DNA from: Halocalculus aciditolerans | GTDB taxonomy: Archaea; Halobacteriota; Halobacteria; Halobacteriales; Halobacteriaceae | Assembly: GCF_014647475.1 (NCBI RefSeq) | Contig: NZ_BMPG01000002.1 | Coordinates: 682,001 to 746,000 of the forward strand | DNA: 64,000 bases | Direction of reading: 5' to 3' | Shown here: positions 8,129 through 16,135 of the stretch, piece after piece | How positions within the stretch are numbered: position 1 is the stretch's first letter | How the letters are laid out: every line of letters starts with the position of its first letter | The notes under the pieces: generated by a model | Database searches by the model: none | Told to the model about the DNA's origin: nothing | Seen by the model: only the letters and a program-made list of their open reading frames with translations | Made by a program: the position numbers and the translations under genes

Positions 8129-8970
8129 GCGAGCGTGGAACCGTCGGCGGGCGGGCCCCCGGCGTCGACCGCGGCGCGTCGACCACCCGACAGCGCGTCG
8201 CCCGCGGCGCTGCCGGCACCGTCGCGTTCCTCTGCGTCTGGTGGGCGGCGGCGACCCAGTTCCCCATCTATCTCCTCCCCGGTCCGGTGGAGGTCGCGAC
8301 CGCGTTCGGCCGGCAGGTCGCGTCCACGGCGACCTACACCGTGCCGTTCACCGGAACGGACGTCGCGCTGTCAGCGGTCGTGACACACCTCCTGCAGAGC
8401 CTCCAGCACTACCTCCCGGGCCTCTTCATCGGCTCGACGCTCGGCGTCCTGCTCGGCGTGCTCGTCGGCTGGTTCGCGCTCGTCGACGACGCGCTCACGC
8501 CCGTCATCCGCGTTCTCCGGCCGATTCCGCCGCTCGCATGGGTCGCGTTCGCTATCGTCTGGTTCGGCATCGGCCACACCGGCGCGACCTTCATCGTCTC
8601 CATCGGCGCGTTCTGGATCACGTTCTACAACGCGCTGAGCGGCGTCGAGAGCGTCGACAGGGAAGTCCTCGAAGCCGCGGCGAGCCTCGGCGTCCACGAC
8701 CACGCGACGATGATTCGGAAGGTCGTCCTCCCCGCCGCGAGCCCGGGCATCTTCACCGGGCTCCGGACGAGCATCGGGCAGTGCTGGATGATCGTCGTCG
8801 CCGCCGAACTCGTCGGGCCGCCCGGCGTCGGCGAGGAGATCCTCATCGCCGCGCAGAACCTCGCGCTCGACGTGAGCGTCGCCTACATGCTCGTTATCAG
8901 CGCGGTCTTCCTCGCGAGCGACGCGGCGTTCCGCGCAGTGGAACGGGGGGTGCTCGCGTGGCGGACGTAG
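8125..8970 (+). CDS. ABC transporter permease (NitT/TauT type)
   Basis: 281-aa inner-membrane permease of the BPD (SsuC/TauC-like) family with about six hydrophobic segments. The cytoplasmic EAA loop that contacts the ATPase is visible as EAAASLGVHDHATMIRKVVL followed by PAASPGIFTGLR. The gene overlaps the binding-protein gene by 4 bp and the ATPase gene by 13 bp, so the three are translated from one transcript and form one importer. Confidence 0.92.
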   Translation: MSERGTVGGRAPGVDRGASTTRQRVARGAAGTVAFLCVWWAAATQFPIYLLPGPVEVATAFGRQVASTATYTVPFTGTDVALSAVVTHLLQSLQHYLPGLFIGSTLGVLLGVLVGWFALVDDALTPVIRVLRPIPPLAWVAFAIVWFGIGHTGATFIVSIGAFWITFYNALSGVESVDREVLEAAASLGVHDHATMIRKVVLPAASPGIFTGLRTSIGQCWMIVVAAELVGPPGVGEEILIAAQNLALDVSVAYMLVISAVFLASDAAFRAVERGVLAWRT

Positions 8971-9710
8971 ACGCGAAGGTCGTCGTCGACGCCGTCTCGA
9001 AACGCTTCGAGGGCCGGCAGACCGTACAGGCGCTCGACGATGTCTCATTCGACGTCGCGGACGGCGAGTTCGTCTGCATCGTCGGTCCCTCCGGCTGCGG
9101 GAAGACGACGCTCTTCCGCATCATCGCCGGCCTGGAGACCGCGACGGCGGGCGCTGTTCACGTCGACGGCGACCGCGTGACCGGGCCGAGCACCGACCGC
9201 GGCATGGTCTTCCAGGAGTACGGGCTCTTCCCGTGGCGGACCGTCCGCGGGAACGTCCGCTTCGGCCTCGAACAGGAAGACGTCACGGCCGCGGAGCGCG
9301 ACGAACGCGTCGAGGAGATGCTGGACCTCGTCGGGCTACGAGACGCCGCGGACCAGTACCCGAAGGAGCTGTCCGGCGGGATGAAACAGCGCGTCGGCAT
9401 CGCTCGCGCGCTCGCCGTCGACCCGGACGTCCTCCTGATGGACGAGCCGTTCGCGAGCGTCGACGCGCAGACGCGCGCGAACCTCCACACCGAGCTCCTC
9501 CGAATCTGGCGAGAGACGGCGAAGACGGTGCTCTTCGTGACGCACGACGTCGAGGAGGCCGTGACGCTCGCCGACCGCGTCGTCGTCCTCCAGCCCAGCC
9601 CCGGGCGACTCAAAGAGGTCGTCCCCGTCGACCTCGACCGCCCCCGGGACCGAACGACGAGCGCGTTCCGCGAGTACGAATCGCGCATCCGCTCGCTCAT
9701 CGGCGACTAG
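8958..9710 (+). CDS. ABC transporter ATP-binding protein (NitT/TauT type)
   Basis: 250-aa ABC ATPase. Walker A is GPSGCGKTT, Q-loop VFQEYGLFPW, signature LSGGMKQRVGIARALA, Walker B VLLMDEPFASVD, and the switch histidine is in FVTHDVEEAV. These details match SsuB/TauB-type ATPases. The GTG start at 8958 lies inside the last codons of the permease gene; the next product residues ADVDAKVVVDAVSK begin the ATPase fold, so this start is favoured. Energises the importer encoded by the two upstream genes. Confidence 0.92.
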   Translation: MADVDAKVVVDAVSKRFEGRQTVQALDDVSFDVADGEFVCIVGPSGCGKTTLFRIIAGLETATAGAVHVDGDRVTGPSTDRGMVFQEYGLFPWRTVRGNVRFGLEQEDVTAAERDERVEEMLDLVGLRDAADQYPKELSGGMKQRVGIARALAVDPDVLLMDEPFASVDAQTRANLHTELLRIWRETAKTVLFVTHDVEEAVTLADRVVVLQPSPGRLKEVVPVDLDRPRDRTTSAFREYESRIRSLIGD

Positions 9711-9855
9711 GGGCGAACAGGCGGCAGACCGCTCCCGGACCGCGTGCCGCACGACCGCTGACGGCCCGGGGCGCTACTCACGTCACGGGGCAGGTTCGCC
9801 GCGCTATCGCACTTGAAGGCTCGGACGGCTATAGAGCAGAAACAGAATACTGCAA
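9711..9855. other. Spacer without recognised gene
   Basis: 145 bp after the ATPase gene. I see no start with coding character, no clear promoter and no repeat except the beginning of the structured element that starts near 9856. Confidence 0.5.
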
Positions 9856-10016
9856 GCATTCGGCGACCGAGCGGTCCGTCAGGACCCGGTAGGTCGCCGA
9901 TTCACTCGCGACGAAGTCGCGAGGCCCAAGCGCGACCAAAGGGAGCGCGCAGGGCTTTTCTCGTAGCTTTTGCTGCGCTTGACCGCGCGAAGCGCGGTCA
10001 AGCGCAGCAAAAGGTA
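9856..10016 (-). repeat. Structured downstream element, copy E
   Basis: Read on the minus strand it begins directly after the stop codon of the PAC2 gene. It contains a perfect 22-bp stem with a 3-nt loop (arms 9967-9988 and 9992-10013), then the core aaaagctacgagaaaagc (minus strand, 9954-9971), a G/C-rich segment, and a tail gtgaatcggcgacctaccgg. Core and tail match the copy after korB (33048-33260). The stem could end PAC2 transcripts and those arriving from the ABC operon. Confidence 0.75.
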
Positions 10017-10763
10017 CTATTCGAACATCCGGAGCGGCTGGGCTTGGCTGGATTCTTCTTCGGCGGCTTGCTGCATGCGCTGGGCGAGTTTCTGTTTCTG
10101 TTCCTGGATTTCTTCGGCGGATTCGACGAGTTCGTCGGTGTCGACGGTGAGGTCGGTGATGGGTTCGATGCCGTTGTCGATGAGTTGCTTGGAGGCGGCG
10201 GGGTCGGGGAATTGGGGGTCGGCTTGGACGACGAGGCCGACGCTGTCGTGGTCGGTGAGGCTGGCTTGGTGGACGAGCGCGCCGGTCGGGCCGCCGATGA
10301 CGCCTTCTTCCGGTGGGAGGTCGACGTCGGCTTTTTCGAGGAGGTGGCGGGCGTCGCCGGTGGAGACGCCGAAGACTTCGGGGACGTGGCCGGGGTCTTC
10401 GGCCTGATGCGGGAGGCCGGAGAGGTAGAGGGGGGTCGCGCCGTATTCGTCGAGCCAGTCGGTGACGGCGGTGGCGAAGTCGTCGGCGGCGGTGCGGGAG
10501 ACGGGGACGTCGCTCTGGAGGGCGAGGACGTCGTGTTCTTCGCTGCCGTAGATGCGGACGGGCGGGTAGACGTCGGTTTCGCCTTCGCGGTAGACGGCGA
10601 CTTCGGGGAGGCCGTCGCAGTCGACGGAGGCGACGAGCGTCATGTCGAACTGGTCGACGATGTGGTCGGTGGCGATCTTGCCGACGAGGCCGACGCCGGG
10701 GAGGCCTTCGATGAGCGTGGGGTCGTCGAGGTCGAGTTCGTTTCGAACGCGGACGTTTGCCAT
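10017..10763 (-). CDS. PAC2 family (proteasome assembly chaperone-like) protein
   Basis: 248-aa PAC2 family protein. The start NELDLDDPTLIEGLPGVGLV is typical: PAC2 members carry an LIEGFPGVG-type motif near the N-terminus. The C-terminal ~40 residues form a Glu/Gln-rich helix (EEIQEQKQKLAQRMQQAAEE), probably a coiled coil. Eukaryotic PAC2 helps assemble the proteasome alpha ring; archaeal homologues bind proteasome or act as ATP-grasp partners, but their role is not settled. Followed directly by a structured repeat element. A separate gene starts divergently 112 bp upstream. Confidence 0.9.
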   Translation of the reverse strand: MANVRVRNELDLDDPTLIEGLPGVGLVGKIATDHIVDQFDMTLVASVDCDGLPEVAVYREGETDVYPPVRIYGSEEHDVLALQSDVPVSRTAADDFATAVTDWLDEYGATPLYLSGLPHQAEDPGHVPEVFGVSTGDARHLLEKADVDLPPEEGVIGGPTGALVHQASLTDHDSVGLVVQADPQFPDPAASKQLIDNGIEPITDLTVDTDELVESAEEIQEQKQKLAQRMQQAAEEESSQAQPLRMFE

Positions 10764-10841
10764 ACGTCGCGGTTCGCTCGGCGGCCGCTTAAACCGTGTG
10801 GCGGACGCGACCCCGGACGCAGTGGGGCGTCGGGAAGCGCA

Positions 10842-10875
10842 ATTCCTTAACGGGGCTGGCGGGTAGTCGGTGGTA
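10842..10875 (+). promoter_or_regulatory. Promoter of the RNA methyltransferase gene
   Basis: The A/T-rich stretch aattccttaac (10840-10850) lies 26-36 nt before the ATG at 10876, suited to a leaderless start. This supports the ATG at 10876 over the GTG two codons upstream at 10870. Confidence 0.5.
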
Positions 10876-11784
10876 ATGGACGCACTCGGGCGGTACGAGC
10901 CGATTATCGAGGACTTCGAGGCGTTCCTCGACGCCTGTGCGAGGCCGCTGCCGACGACGGTGCGGGTGAACGGGATTCAGTCGCCGCCGACGCGGGCGGT
11001 CGCAGCGCTGGAGGCGGAGGGCGTGGCGGTGACTCGCCGCGAGTGGAGCGAGGACGTGCTCGAAGTGGAGACGGCGAAGCCGGGGAACACGTGGCCGTAC
11101 TTCCACGGGTGGATTCACGGCCAGGAGGAGGTGTCGATGGTGCCGCCGGTCGTGTTGGACCCGGACCCGGGCGACGCGGTGTGGGATTCGTGTGCCGCGC
11201 CGGGCGGGAAGGCGAGCCAGCTCGCCGACCTGATGGACGACACGGGGCTCGTGGTGGCGAACGACGACAACCTCGGGCGGGTGTCGGCGCTCCGGTCGAA
11301 TCTCGACCGCTTGGGCGTGTCGTGTGCGGCGGTGACGAATCGGGACGCGCGCCGGCAGACGCTCGACGCGTTCGACGTCGACGCGTTCGACGCGGCGCTC
11401 GTCGACGCTCCCTGCACGTGTGAGGGGACGGTTCGGAAGAACCCGGACGCGCTCGACGGCGCGGGGCCCGGGGCGAGTCGGAACCTCGGCCGCCTGCAGG
11501 CGGACATCCTCCGCCGGGGCGTGGAGTCGACGCGCGAGGGCGGGACGGTCGTCTACGCGACCTGCACGTTCGCGCCGGAGGAGAACGAAGCGGTGGTAGA
11601 CGCCGTGCTCTCGGAGGGGGACTGCGAGCTCGTCGAGTTCGACGTCGGCCTCGACTCGCGGCCCGGCCTCACCGAGTGGGAGGGCGACGAGTACGACGAG
11701 TCGCTCACGCGCGCGAAGCGCTTCTACCCGCACCTGAACGACACGGGCGGGTTCTTCACGGCGAAACTGGAGGTGACGGCGTGA
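10876..11784 (+). CDS. RsmB/NOP family RNA (cytosine-5) methyltransferase
   Basis: 302-aa SAM-dependent RNA m5C methyltransferase. The SAM-binding motif I is DSCAAPGGKASQLADLM, motif IV DAPCTCEGTVRKNP with the Pro-Cys pair, and motif VI YATCTFAPEENE with the second Cys used in catalysis. This is the Nop2/Sun (NSUN) family, acting on rRNA or tRNA. The N-terminal RNA-binding part is short. The stop overlaps the next gene's GTG, and the downstream product looks like the C-terminal domain usually fused to such enzymes. The two proteins probably work together. Confidence 0.92.
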   Translation: MDALGRYEPIIEDFEAFLDACARPLPTTVRVNGIQSPPTRAVAALEAEGVAVTRREWSEDVLEVETAKPGNTWPYFHGWIHGQEEVSMVPPVVLDPDPGDAVWDSCAAPGGKASQLADLMDDTGLVVANDDNLGRVSALRSNLDRLGVSCAAVTNRDARRQTLDAFDVDAFDAALVDAPCTCEGTVRKNPDALDGAGPGASRNLGRLQADILRRGVESTREGGTVVYATCTFAPEENEAVVDAVLSEGDCELVEFDVGLDSRPGLTEWEGDEYDESLTRAKRFYPHLNDTGGFFTAKLEVTA

Positions 11785-12290
11785 GCGAGAACCGCGGCGA
11801 CGTCGTCGCGCGCCTCCCCGCGACGGCCGCCGACCGCGACGTCGCCGGCCGGGTGACCCGCGAGGAGGTCGTCGACTACTTCGCCGACCGCTTCGGCGTC
11901 CCCGAAGCCCACCTCGAGGAGTACGCGTACTACGAGAAGGGCGCGGGCCGCATCTGGGCGTACCACGGCGACCACGCCGGCGGAGAGACACAGGTAGAAG
12001 CGCTCGGCCTCCCCGTCCTCCGGACGCGCCAGGAGTTCTGGAAACCCACGACGACCGCGGCGCAGAAGTTCGGCCCGCTCGCCACCGAGTGCGTCATCGA
12101 CCTCGACGACGCGGACGCCGACGCCTTCGTCGGCGGCGACACCGTCGAAGTCGACTGGGACGGCGACTGGGGCTACCTCTTCGCTCAGCATACGCTTCCG
12201 GGTGGTGAGCGCGCCGTGATGGGCGTCGGCCTCTTCACGCACGGCGAGTTGAAGTCGATGGTGCCGAAGGGCCGGCGGCGGGAGAAGTAG
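11781..12290 (+). CDS. DUF7122-like protein, probable partner domain of the methyltransferase
   Basis: 169-aa protein beginning at a GTG that overlaps the methyltransferase stop (GTGA). It contains YFADRFGVPEAHLEEYAYYE, then a stretch GLPVLRTRQEFWKPTTTAAQ and a C-terminal GVGLFTHGELKSMVPKGRRR. This resembles the PUA-like C-terminal RNA-binding extension of Nop2/RsmF methyltransferases, here as a separate gene. Translational coupling suggests a fixed stoichiometry with the enzyme. No catalytic motif is visible; the RNA-binding role is inferred from context and resemblance. Confidence 0.72.
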   Translation: MSENRGDVVARLPATAADRDVAGRVTREEVVDYFADRFGVPEAHLEEYAYYEKGAGRIWAYHGDHAGGETQVEALGLPVLRTRQEFWKPTTTAAQKFGPLATECVIDLDDADADAFVGGDTVEVDWDGDWGYLFAQHTLPGGERAVMGVGLFTHGELKSMVPKGRRREK

Positions 12291-12301
12291 GTCCGGACGG
12301 G

Positions 12302-12346
12302 GTCGGCAGACGGGCGAAGTAGTTCTCGCCCGGTTCGGCAGACGGG
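12302..12346. repeat. Two copies of the ~33-nt intergenic unit
   Basis: Two copies of cggcagacgggcg (starting at 12304 and 12336, spacing 32 nt) lie between convergent genes. They are the reverse complement of the cgtctgccgaaccgg unit seen at 2629, 47111 and 59826. Confidence 0.7.
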
Positions 12347-12354
12347 CGGTGGGG

Positions 12355-13848
12355 TTATTTCTCGCGGACGGTGCCGCCGGTGAGGCCGTCCCATTCGACG
12401 CGGTAGCCGAGGCGGGCGAGCACTGCGGAGGCGTCGGTGAGGCCGTAGTCGTCGAGGGCGTCTTCGGCCTCGTCGAGCGACTGGCCGGCGTCGATGTCGT
12501 CGGCGAGGGTTTCGAGGACGGCGGGGCGGACGAGGGTGCGGCCGACGAGTTCGTGCTCGGGGAACGCTCTATCTTCGACGGCGTCGACGGGGACGCCGAG
12601 TCGGTCGGCGTAGGCGTCGAGGTCGAGGACGTCGTCGTCGGGGGTGAGTTCGTCGGGGAGGTCGGCGGCGGCGTCGGCGACGATGTCGGCCTCGTGGTCG
12701 CGGAGGACGTCGACGACGTCTTTCACGCGGACAGTCCCAGCGTAGGTGACGACGCGGTGGTCGCGGGCTTCGATGTCCTCGCCGACGCCGAGGGATTCGT
12801 CGACGGCGACGACGAGGTTCTCTTCTGTTGCGTCGAGCTGGGCGAGTTTCTTCTCGACGTACTCGGGCGTCCAGAAGCCCATGATTTCGAAGTAGACGCG
12901 GACGTCGCCGTAGCGGTGCGTGAAGGCGAAGTCGGGAATCATCACGTGGTCGCCGGCGTCTAAGAAGTCGGGTTCGCGTTCGAGCGCCCAGTCGAGGTCG
13001 AGGCTCTCGAAGCGGGTGGCGAAGTCGCGTTCGACGTCGCTGTCGTAGGAGACGTCGACGACGGGTTCGACGCCGGGCGGGCGGAGCGGGTCGTCGTCGG
13101 TGAGCACCATCGTTCGCTCCGTTCCGCGGTCGTCGATGGTGGCTTCGACGCGGAACTCTTCGGCGTTCACGACGCTGCGGAGGAGGCGCGCGAAGCGCGT
13201 GCCGTACCGCCGCGTCTTCCGGAAGACGGCGTCGGGGCCGGTGAGGACGACCACGCGGCCGTTCTCGGTTTTCTCGATCTCGTAGAGGAGGCCGAGGCGT
13301 TTCACGGCGAGCACGAGGTCGCGGGGTTCGCTCGTCTCGACGCGGAGTTCGACGGCGTCGAAGAGCGCGGTCTGCGCGAGCGAGAGGTTGTATTGGCTCA
13401 CGAGGGCGTCGGCGTCCCAGCGCGGGTCGAAGTCGACGAGGACCTGTCGGGCGTCGAGGTCGGCGTAGAGGGCGTCGGCGAGGGCGTCGGGCGTCGTGTC
13501 GAGCGTCTCGCTCGCGCGTTCGAGCGCGGTTTCCCGCTCCGCGTCGGTGACGACGCCGAGGCGTTCGCCTTCGCGGAACGCGAGTTCGCGGGCGCGCTCG
13601 GGCCGGACGGCGCTCTGCGTCTCGAAGACGGCGTCGCGGTCGAGGAGTTTCGCGAACCCGCGGACGAGCTTGAAGTCCTCCGCCTCCCCTTCGAGGTCGT
13701 CGAGGGCGTCGGCGAGCGCGCCGCGCGTCTCGCCGCGGTGGCCCTGGTAGACGCCGAGGACGCGGGCGGCGAGCGCCGCGTTCTCCGTGAACCGGGGCGT
13801 GTAGCCGCCGCCGGCGCGCGTGACGCGGAGGAGGTCTTTCGTCAGCAC
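12355..13848 (-). CDS. Bax1-like nuclease (DUF790)
   Basis: 497-aa DUF790 protein, the Bax1 family that partners the XPB helicase in archaeal DNA repair. The C-terminal nuclease domain shows IPDFAFTHRYGDVRVYFEIM followed by GFWTPEYVEKKL, the PD-(D/E)xK-type core described for Bax1. The N-terminal half contains the DUF790 start MLTKDLLRVTRAGG. The XPB gene lies 470 bp away on the same strand, but an oppositely oriented lipoprotein gene sits between them, so they cannot form a simple two-gene operon. Role (opening and cutting damaged DNA) is taken from the family. Confidence 0.88.
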   Translation of the reverse strand: MLTKDLLRVTRAGGGYTPRFTENAALAARVLGVYQGHRGETRGALADALDDLEGEAEDFKLVRGFAKLLDRDAVFETQSAVRPERARELAFREGERLGVVTDAERETALERASETLDTTPDALADALYADLDARQVLVDFDPRWDADALVSQYNLSLAQTALFDAVELRVETSEPRDLVLAVKRLGLLYEIEKTENGRVVVLTGPDAVFRKTRRYGTRFARLLRSVVNAEEFRVEATIDDRGTERTMVLTDDDPLRPPGVEPVVDVSYDSDVERDFATRFESLDLDWALEREPDFLDAGDHVMIPDFAFTHRYGDVRVYFEIMGFWTPEYVEKKLAQLDATEENLVVAVDESLGVGEDIEARDHRVVTYAGTVRVKDVVDVLRDHEADIVADAAADLPDELTPDDDVLDLDAYADRLGVPVDAVEDRAFPEHELVGRTLVRPAVLETLADDIDAGQSLDEAEDALDDYGLTDASAVLARLGYRVEWDGLTGGTVREK

Positions 13849-13901
13849 ACTCGGAAGGAGGCAGGGGAAGGCTCTTACCGCTGCCGACTGAGTTCGAGAG
13901 T

Positions 13902-14252
13902 ATGAATCAGGCGCGCCGCCGCCTCCTCGCCGGCGTCGGACTCACGGCGCTCGCCGGCGTCGCCGGCTGTACGAGCGCACGCGCCGGCACGCCCGCGTCC
14001 GTGCCGGAGACGAGTTTCGAGCGGAGCGAGGACGGCCGCCTCCTCGTCCGCGCGACCGTCTCGAACCCGAGCGAGGCCGAAGAAGCCGTCGTTCTCACCG
14101 TCACGGCCGACCTCGGCGACCGCGTCCTCGAAGAATCCCGCGACCTCACTCTCGACGCCCACCAGACACAGGTCGTCGAGGTCGTCTTCGACGTCGCGTG
14201 GGAGGACGCCTCACAGGACCTCAGCGTCAGTTCGACCCTCCGTCCGGCCTGA
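13902..14252 (+). CDS. Small Tat lipoprotein (FxLYD-like)
   Basis: 116-aa exported lipoprotein. The signal has ARRRLLAGVG and the lipobox VAGC with Cys at 23. The mature part (about residues 35-115) is a single beta-sandwich-like domain with VRATVSNPSEAEEAVVLTVT, resembling FxLYD or CARDB-type adhesive domains. It is transcribed opposite to, and between, the XPB and Bax1 genes. Function unknown. Confidence 0.8.
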   Translation: MNQARRRLLAGVGLTALAGVAGCTSARAGTPASVPETSFERSEDGRLLVRATVSNPSEAEEAVVLTVTADLGDRVLEESRDLTLDAHQTQVVEVVFDVAWEDASQDLSVSSTLRPA

Positions 14253-14318
14253 GCCGGGTCGGCGGGGGCGTCCGCCGGGCCCGAATCCGCGTGGAACGTC
14301 GTTCAGCGGCGGCGTCGT

Positions 14319-15662
14319 TCAGCGGCGGCGGTCGGCGACGTTTTCTTCGGCGGTGTCCGCGGAGACGAGTTCGTAGAGGAGCGCGCGGCCGCCGTCGTCT
14401 TTGGGGCGGAGGACGCGGCCGAGGCGCTGGGTGAACTCGCGTTCGCTCCCGGAGCCGGCGAGGACGACGGCGACGTTCGCGTCCGGGACGTCCACGCCCT
14501 CGTCGAGGACGTTCGCCGTCACGATTCGGGAGTACGTGCCGTCGCGGAAGGCGTCGAGGAAGTCGCGGCGTTCGGCGGTGTTCGTCTCGTGCGTGATGGC
14601 GGGGAGGAGGAAGCGCTCGGAGAGCCGGTAGACGAGGTCGGTGGAGGCGGTGAAGACGATGATTCTGTCGCCGCGGTGGCGGTCGAGGATGCGTTCGAGT
14701 TCGCGGATTTTGTTCTCGGATTCGCTCACGATGCGGCGGGCTTCCTGTTTCGCGAGGAGGGCTTCGCGGGCCCGCGGGTCGCTCCCGGAGCGCTTCACGA
14801 GCTCCATGTAGTCGCTCCCGGAGGAGAAGGAGAGGTTCGAGGTGCGGAGGTACTCCACGAAGGTTCCCTGTGCGTCGTCGTAGCGTTCGCGCTCTTCGTC
14901 GGTGAGCGGGACGTCGACGCGTTTGACGGCGTACTCGGCGAGGTGGTCGCCGGCGAGGTCGTCGGGTGAGAGGCGGTAGACGACGTCGCCGACGAGGGTT
15001 TCGACGGTCTCGTGCGCGTGGTCGGGGCGTTCGAAGGTCGCGGTGAGGCCGAGGCGGGCGGGAGCGGCGGAGAACCGCGCGATTTCCCGAAACCCTTCGC
15101 CGCCGAGGTGGTGGCATTCGTCGTAGACGACGAGCCCGAAGTGGTCGCCGAGTTCGTCGGCGCGGAGGTAGGCTGAGTCGTAGGTGGAGACGGTGACGGG
15201 TTCGAGTTCCTGTGTGCCGCCGCCGAGCTGGCCGACGTCGCAGTCGAACTCGGCGTCGAGTTCGTCGCGCCACTGGACGAGGAGGTCGACGGTCGGGACG
15301 ACGACGAGCGCCGACTGGTCCACGGACTCGATGGCCTTGATGCCCAGCACGGTCTTCCCCGACCCTGTCGGAAGTTCGACGACGCCGCGGCGGCGGGCGT
15401 CCGTCCAGGCGTCGAGGGCGTCCCGCTGGTAGTCGCGGAGGACGTAGTCGGAGCGGACGCTGATACGCTCCCAGTCGGGCACCGAATCCTCGACGGGGAC
15501 GTCGAAGGTCTCGAGGTGCGCGCGGAGGTCGGGGTAGCGGTAGGCGGGCGCGCGGTACGTGTCGGTTCGGTCGTCGCGCTCGACGAACGGGAGGCCGTCG
15601 AGTGAGTCGTGACGGCCGTCGATGCGGATGGTGCCGTCCTCGTACGCGAGCGCGACAGGCAT
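14319..15662 (-). CDS. XPB-like DNA helicase
   Basis: 447-aa superfamily 2 helicase of the XPB/Rad25 type. Motif I is LPTGSGKT, motif II VYDECHHLG (DECH box), motif III LTATFERPDH, motif V TANVLDEGVDVPDANV and motif VI FTQRLGRVLR. The N-terminal ~70 residues contain the damage-recognition-like region before the ATPase core. It unwinds DNA during repair, in archaea together with Bax1, whose gene lies just beyond a small lipoprotein gene. An A/T-rich box (ctaaatc, 15692-15698) about 30 nt upstream suits a leaderless transcript. Confidence 0.92.
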   Translation of the reverse strand: MPVALAYEDGTIRIDGRHDSLDGLPFVERDDRTDTYRAPAYRYPDLRAHLETFDVPVEDSVPDWERISVRSDYVLRDYQRDALDAWTDARRRGVVELPTGSGKTVLGIKAIESVDQSALVVVPTVDLLVQWRDELDAEFDCDVGQLGGGTQELEPVTVSTYDSAYLRADELGDHFGLVVYDECHHLGGEGFREIARFSAAPARLGLTATFERPDHAHETVETLVGDVVYRLSPDDLAGDHLAEYAVKRVDVPLTDEERERYDDAQGTFVEYLRTSNLSFSSGSDYMELVKRSGSDPRAREALLAKQEARRIVSESENKIRELERILDRHRGDRIIVFTASTDLVYRLSERFLLPAITHETNTAERRDFLDAFRDGTYSRIVTANVLDEGVDVPDANVAVVLAGSGSEREFTQRLGRVLRPKDDGGRALLYELVSADTAEENVADRRR

Positions 15663-15989
15663 GCGTAGGTCGTCGTAGAACGCACGCCACTAAATCTCCG
15701 TCCCTCCGGGTCGGCAGTGTTCAGATAAGGCGGTCGTGACGAGAGCAGCGTTGGAGACGACGTTTCCGAAAACGCTCTCCCGCTCGGCGGCTGCGAACGA
15801 CGCTGTGCGCGGCCTCCGGCCGTGCTTGCGGGTTGGTTCGAGAGAGCGAAGCTCTCTCGTCATCACGAAAGGCGCTTTGCGCCTTTCGAACGATCTCGCT
15901 CGCCGACCGGTCGGCCCCTTTCGATTTCCCACCCGCGGTGGGTTGTGGCGACGTTCTATGCGTATCTGAACACCGCCTCCGCGTCGGCG
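15663..15989. other. Gene-poor spacer holding a twin-hairpin module
   Basis: About 330 bp upstream of the XPB gene and downstream of a possible small minus-strand gene. Apart from the XPB promoter and the twin hairpin at 15834-15892 I see short G/C-rich palindromes only. No reading frame here has sustained coding character. Confidence 0.55.
15834..15892 (-). repeat. Twin-hairpin module, free copy
   Basis: Two adjacent hairpins: gagagagcgaagctctctc (about 15841-15859) and cgaaaggcgctttgcgcctttcg (about 15866-15888) joined by tcatca. The reverse complement of this module occurs almost exactly at 20409-20472, nested inside element A after dnaJ. The first hairpin differs between the copies by matched changes in both arms, so pairing is kept. 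Confidence 0.75.
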
Positions 15990-16103
15990 TCAGAGTTCTT
16001 CGTCGTCGGTGTCGGAGAAGGCGAGGGTGACTGAGTCGTCGAGGTCCGTACCGGTGAGAGAGCGGACAGCGGGGTAGTCGCGCCGGCACTTCGGATTCTG
16101 CAA
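15990..16103 (-). CDS. Possible 37-aa acidic protein or gene remnant
   Basis: Minus-strand frame from a TTG at 16103 to TGA at 15990, preceded directly by an in-frame TAA. The product contains NPKCRRDYPAVRSLTGT, then LDDSVTLAFSDTDDEEL. Third positions are nearly all G or C and the C-terminus is acidic, as in real haloarchaeal genes. The non-ATG start and small size leave two readings: a true small protein divergent from grpE, or the tail of a decayed gene. No family recognised. Confidence 0.35.
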   Translation of the reverse strand: MQNPKCRRDYPAVRSLTGTDLDDSVTLAFSDTDDEEL

Positions 16104-16135
16104 TCCTTATACGCACGAGGGCGTTTTCATCGTGC
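16104..16135 (+). promoter_or_regulatory. grpE promoter
   Basis: The stretch tccttatacg (16104-16113) lies 23-32 nt before the grpE ATG at 16136, the right distance for a TATA box of a leaderless transcript. No other candidate is present in the short divergent spacer. Confidence 0.55.
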
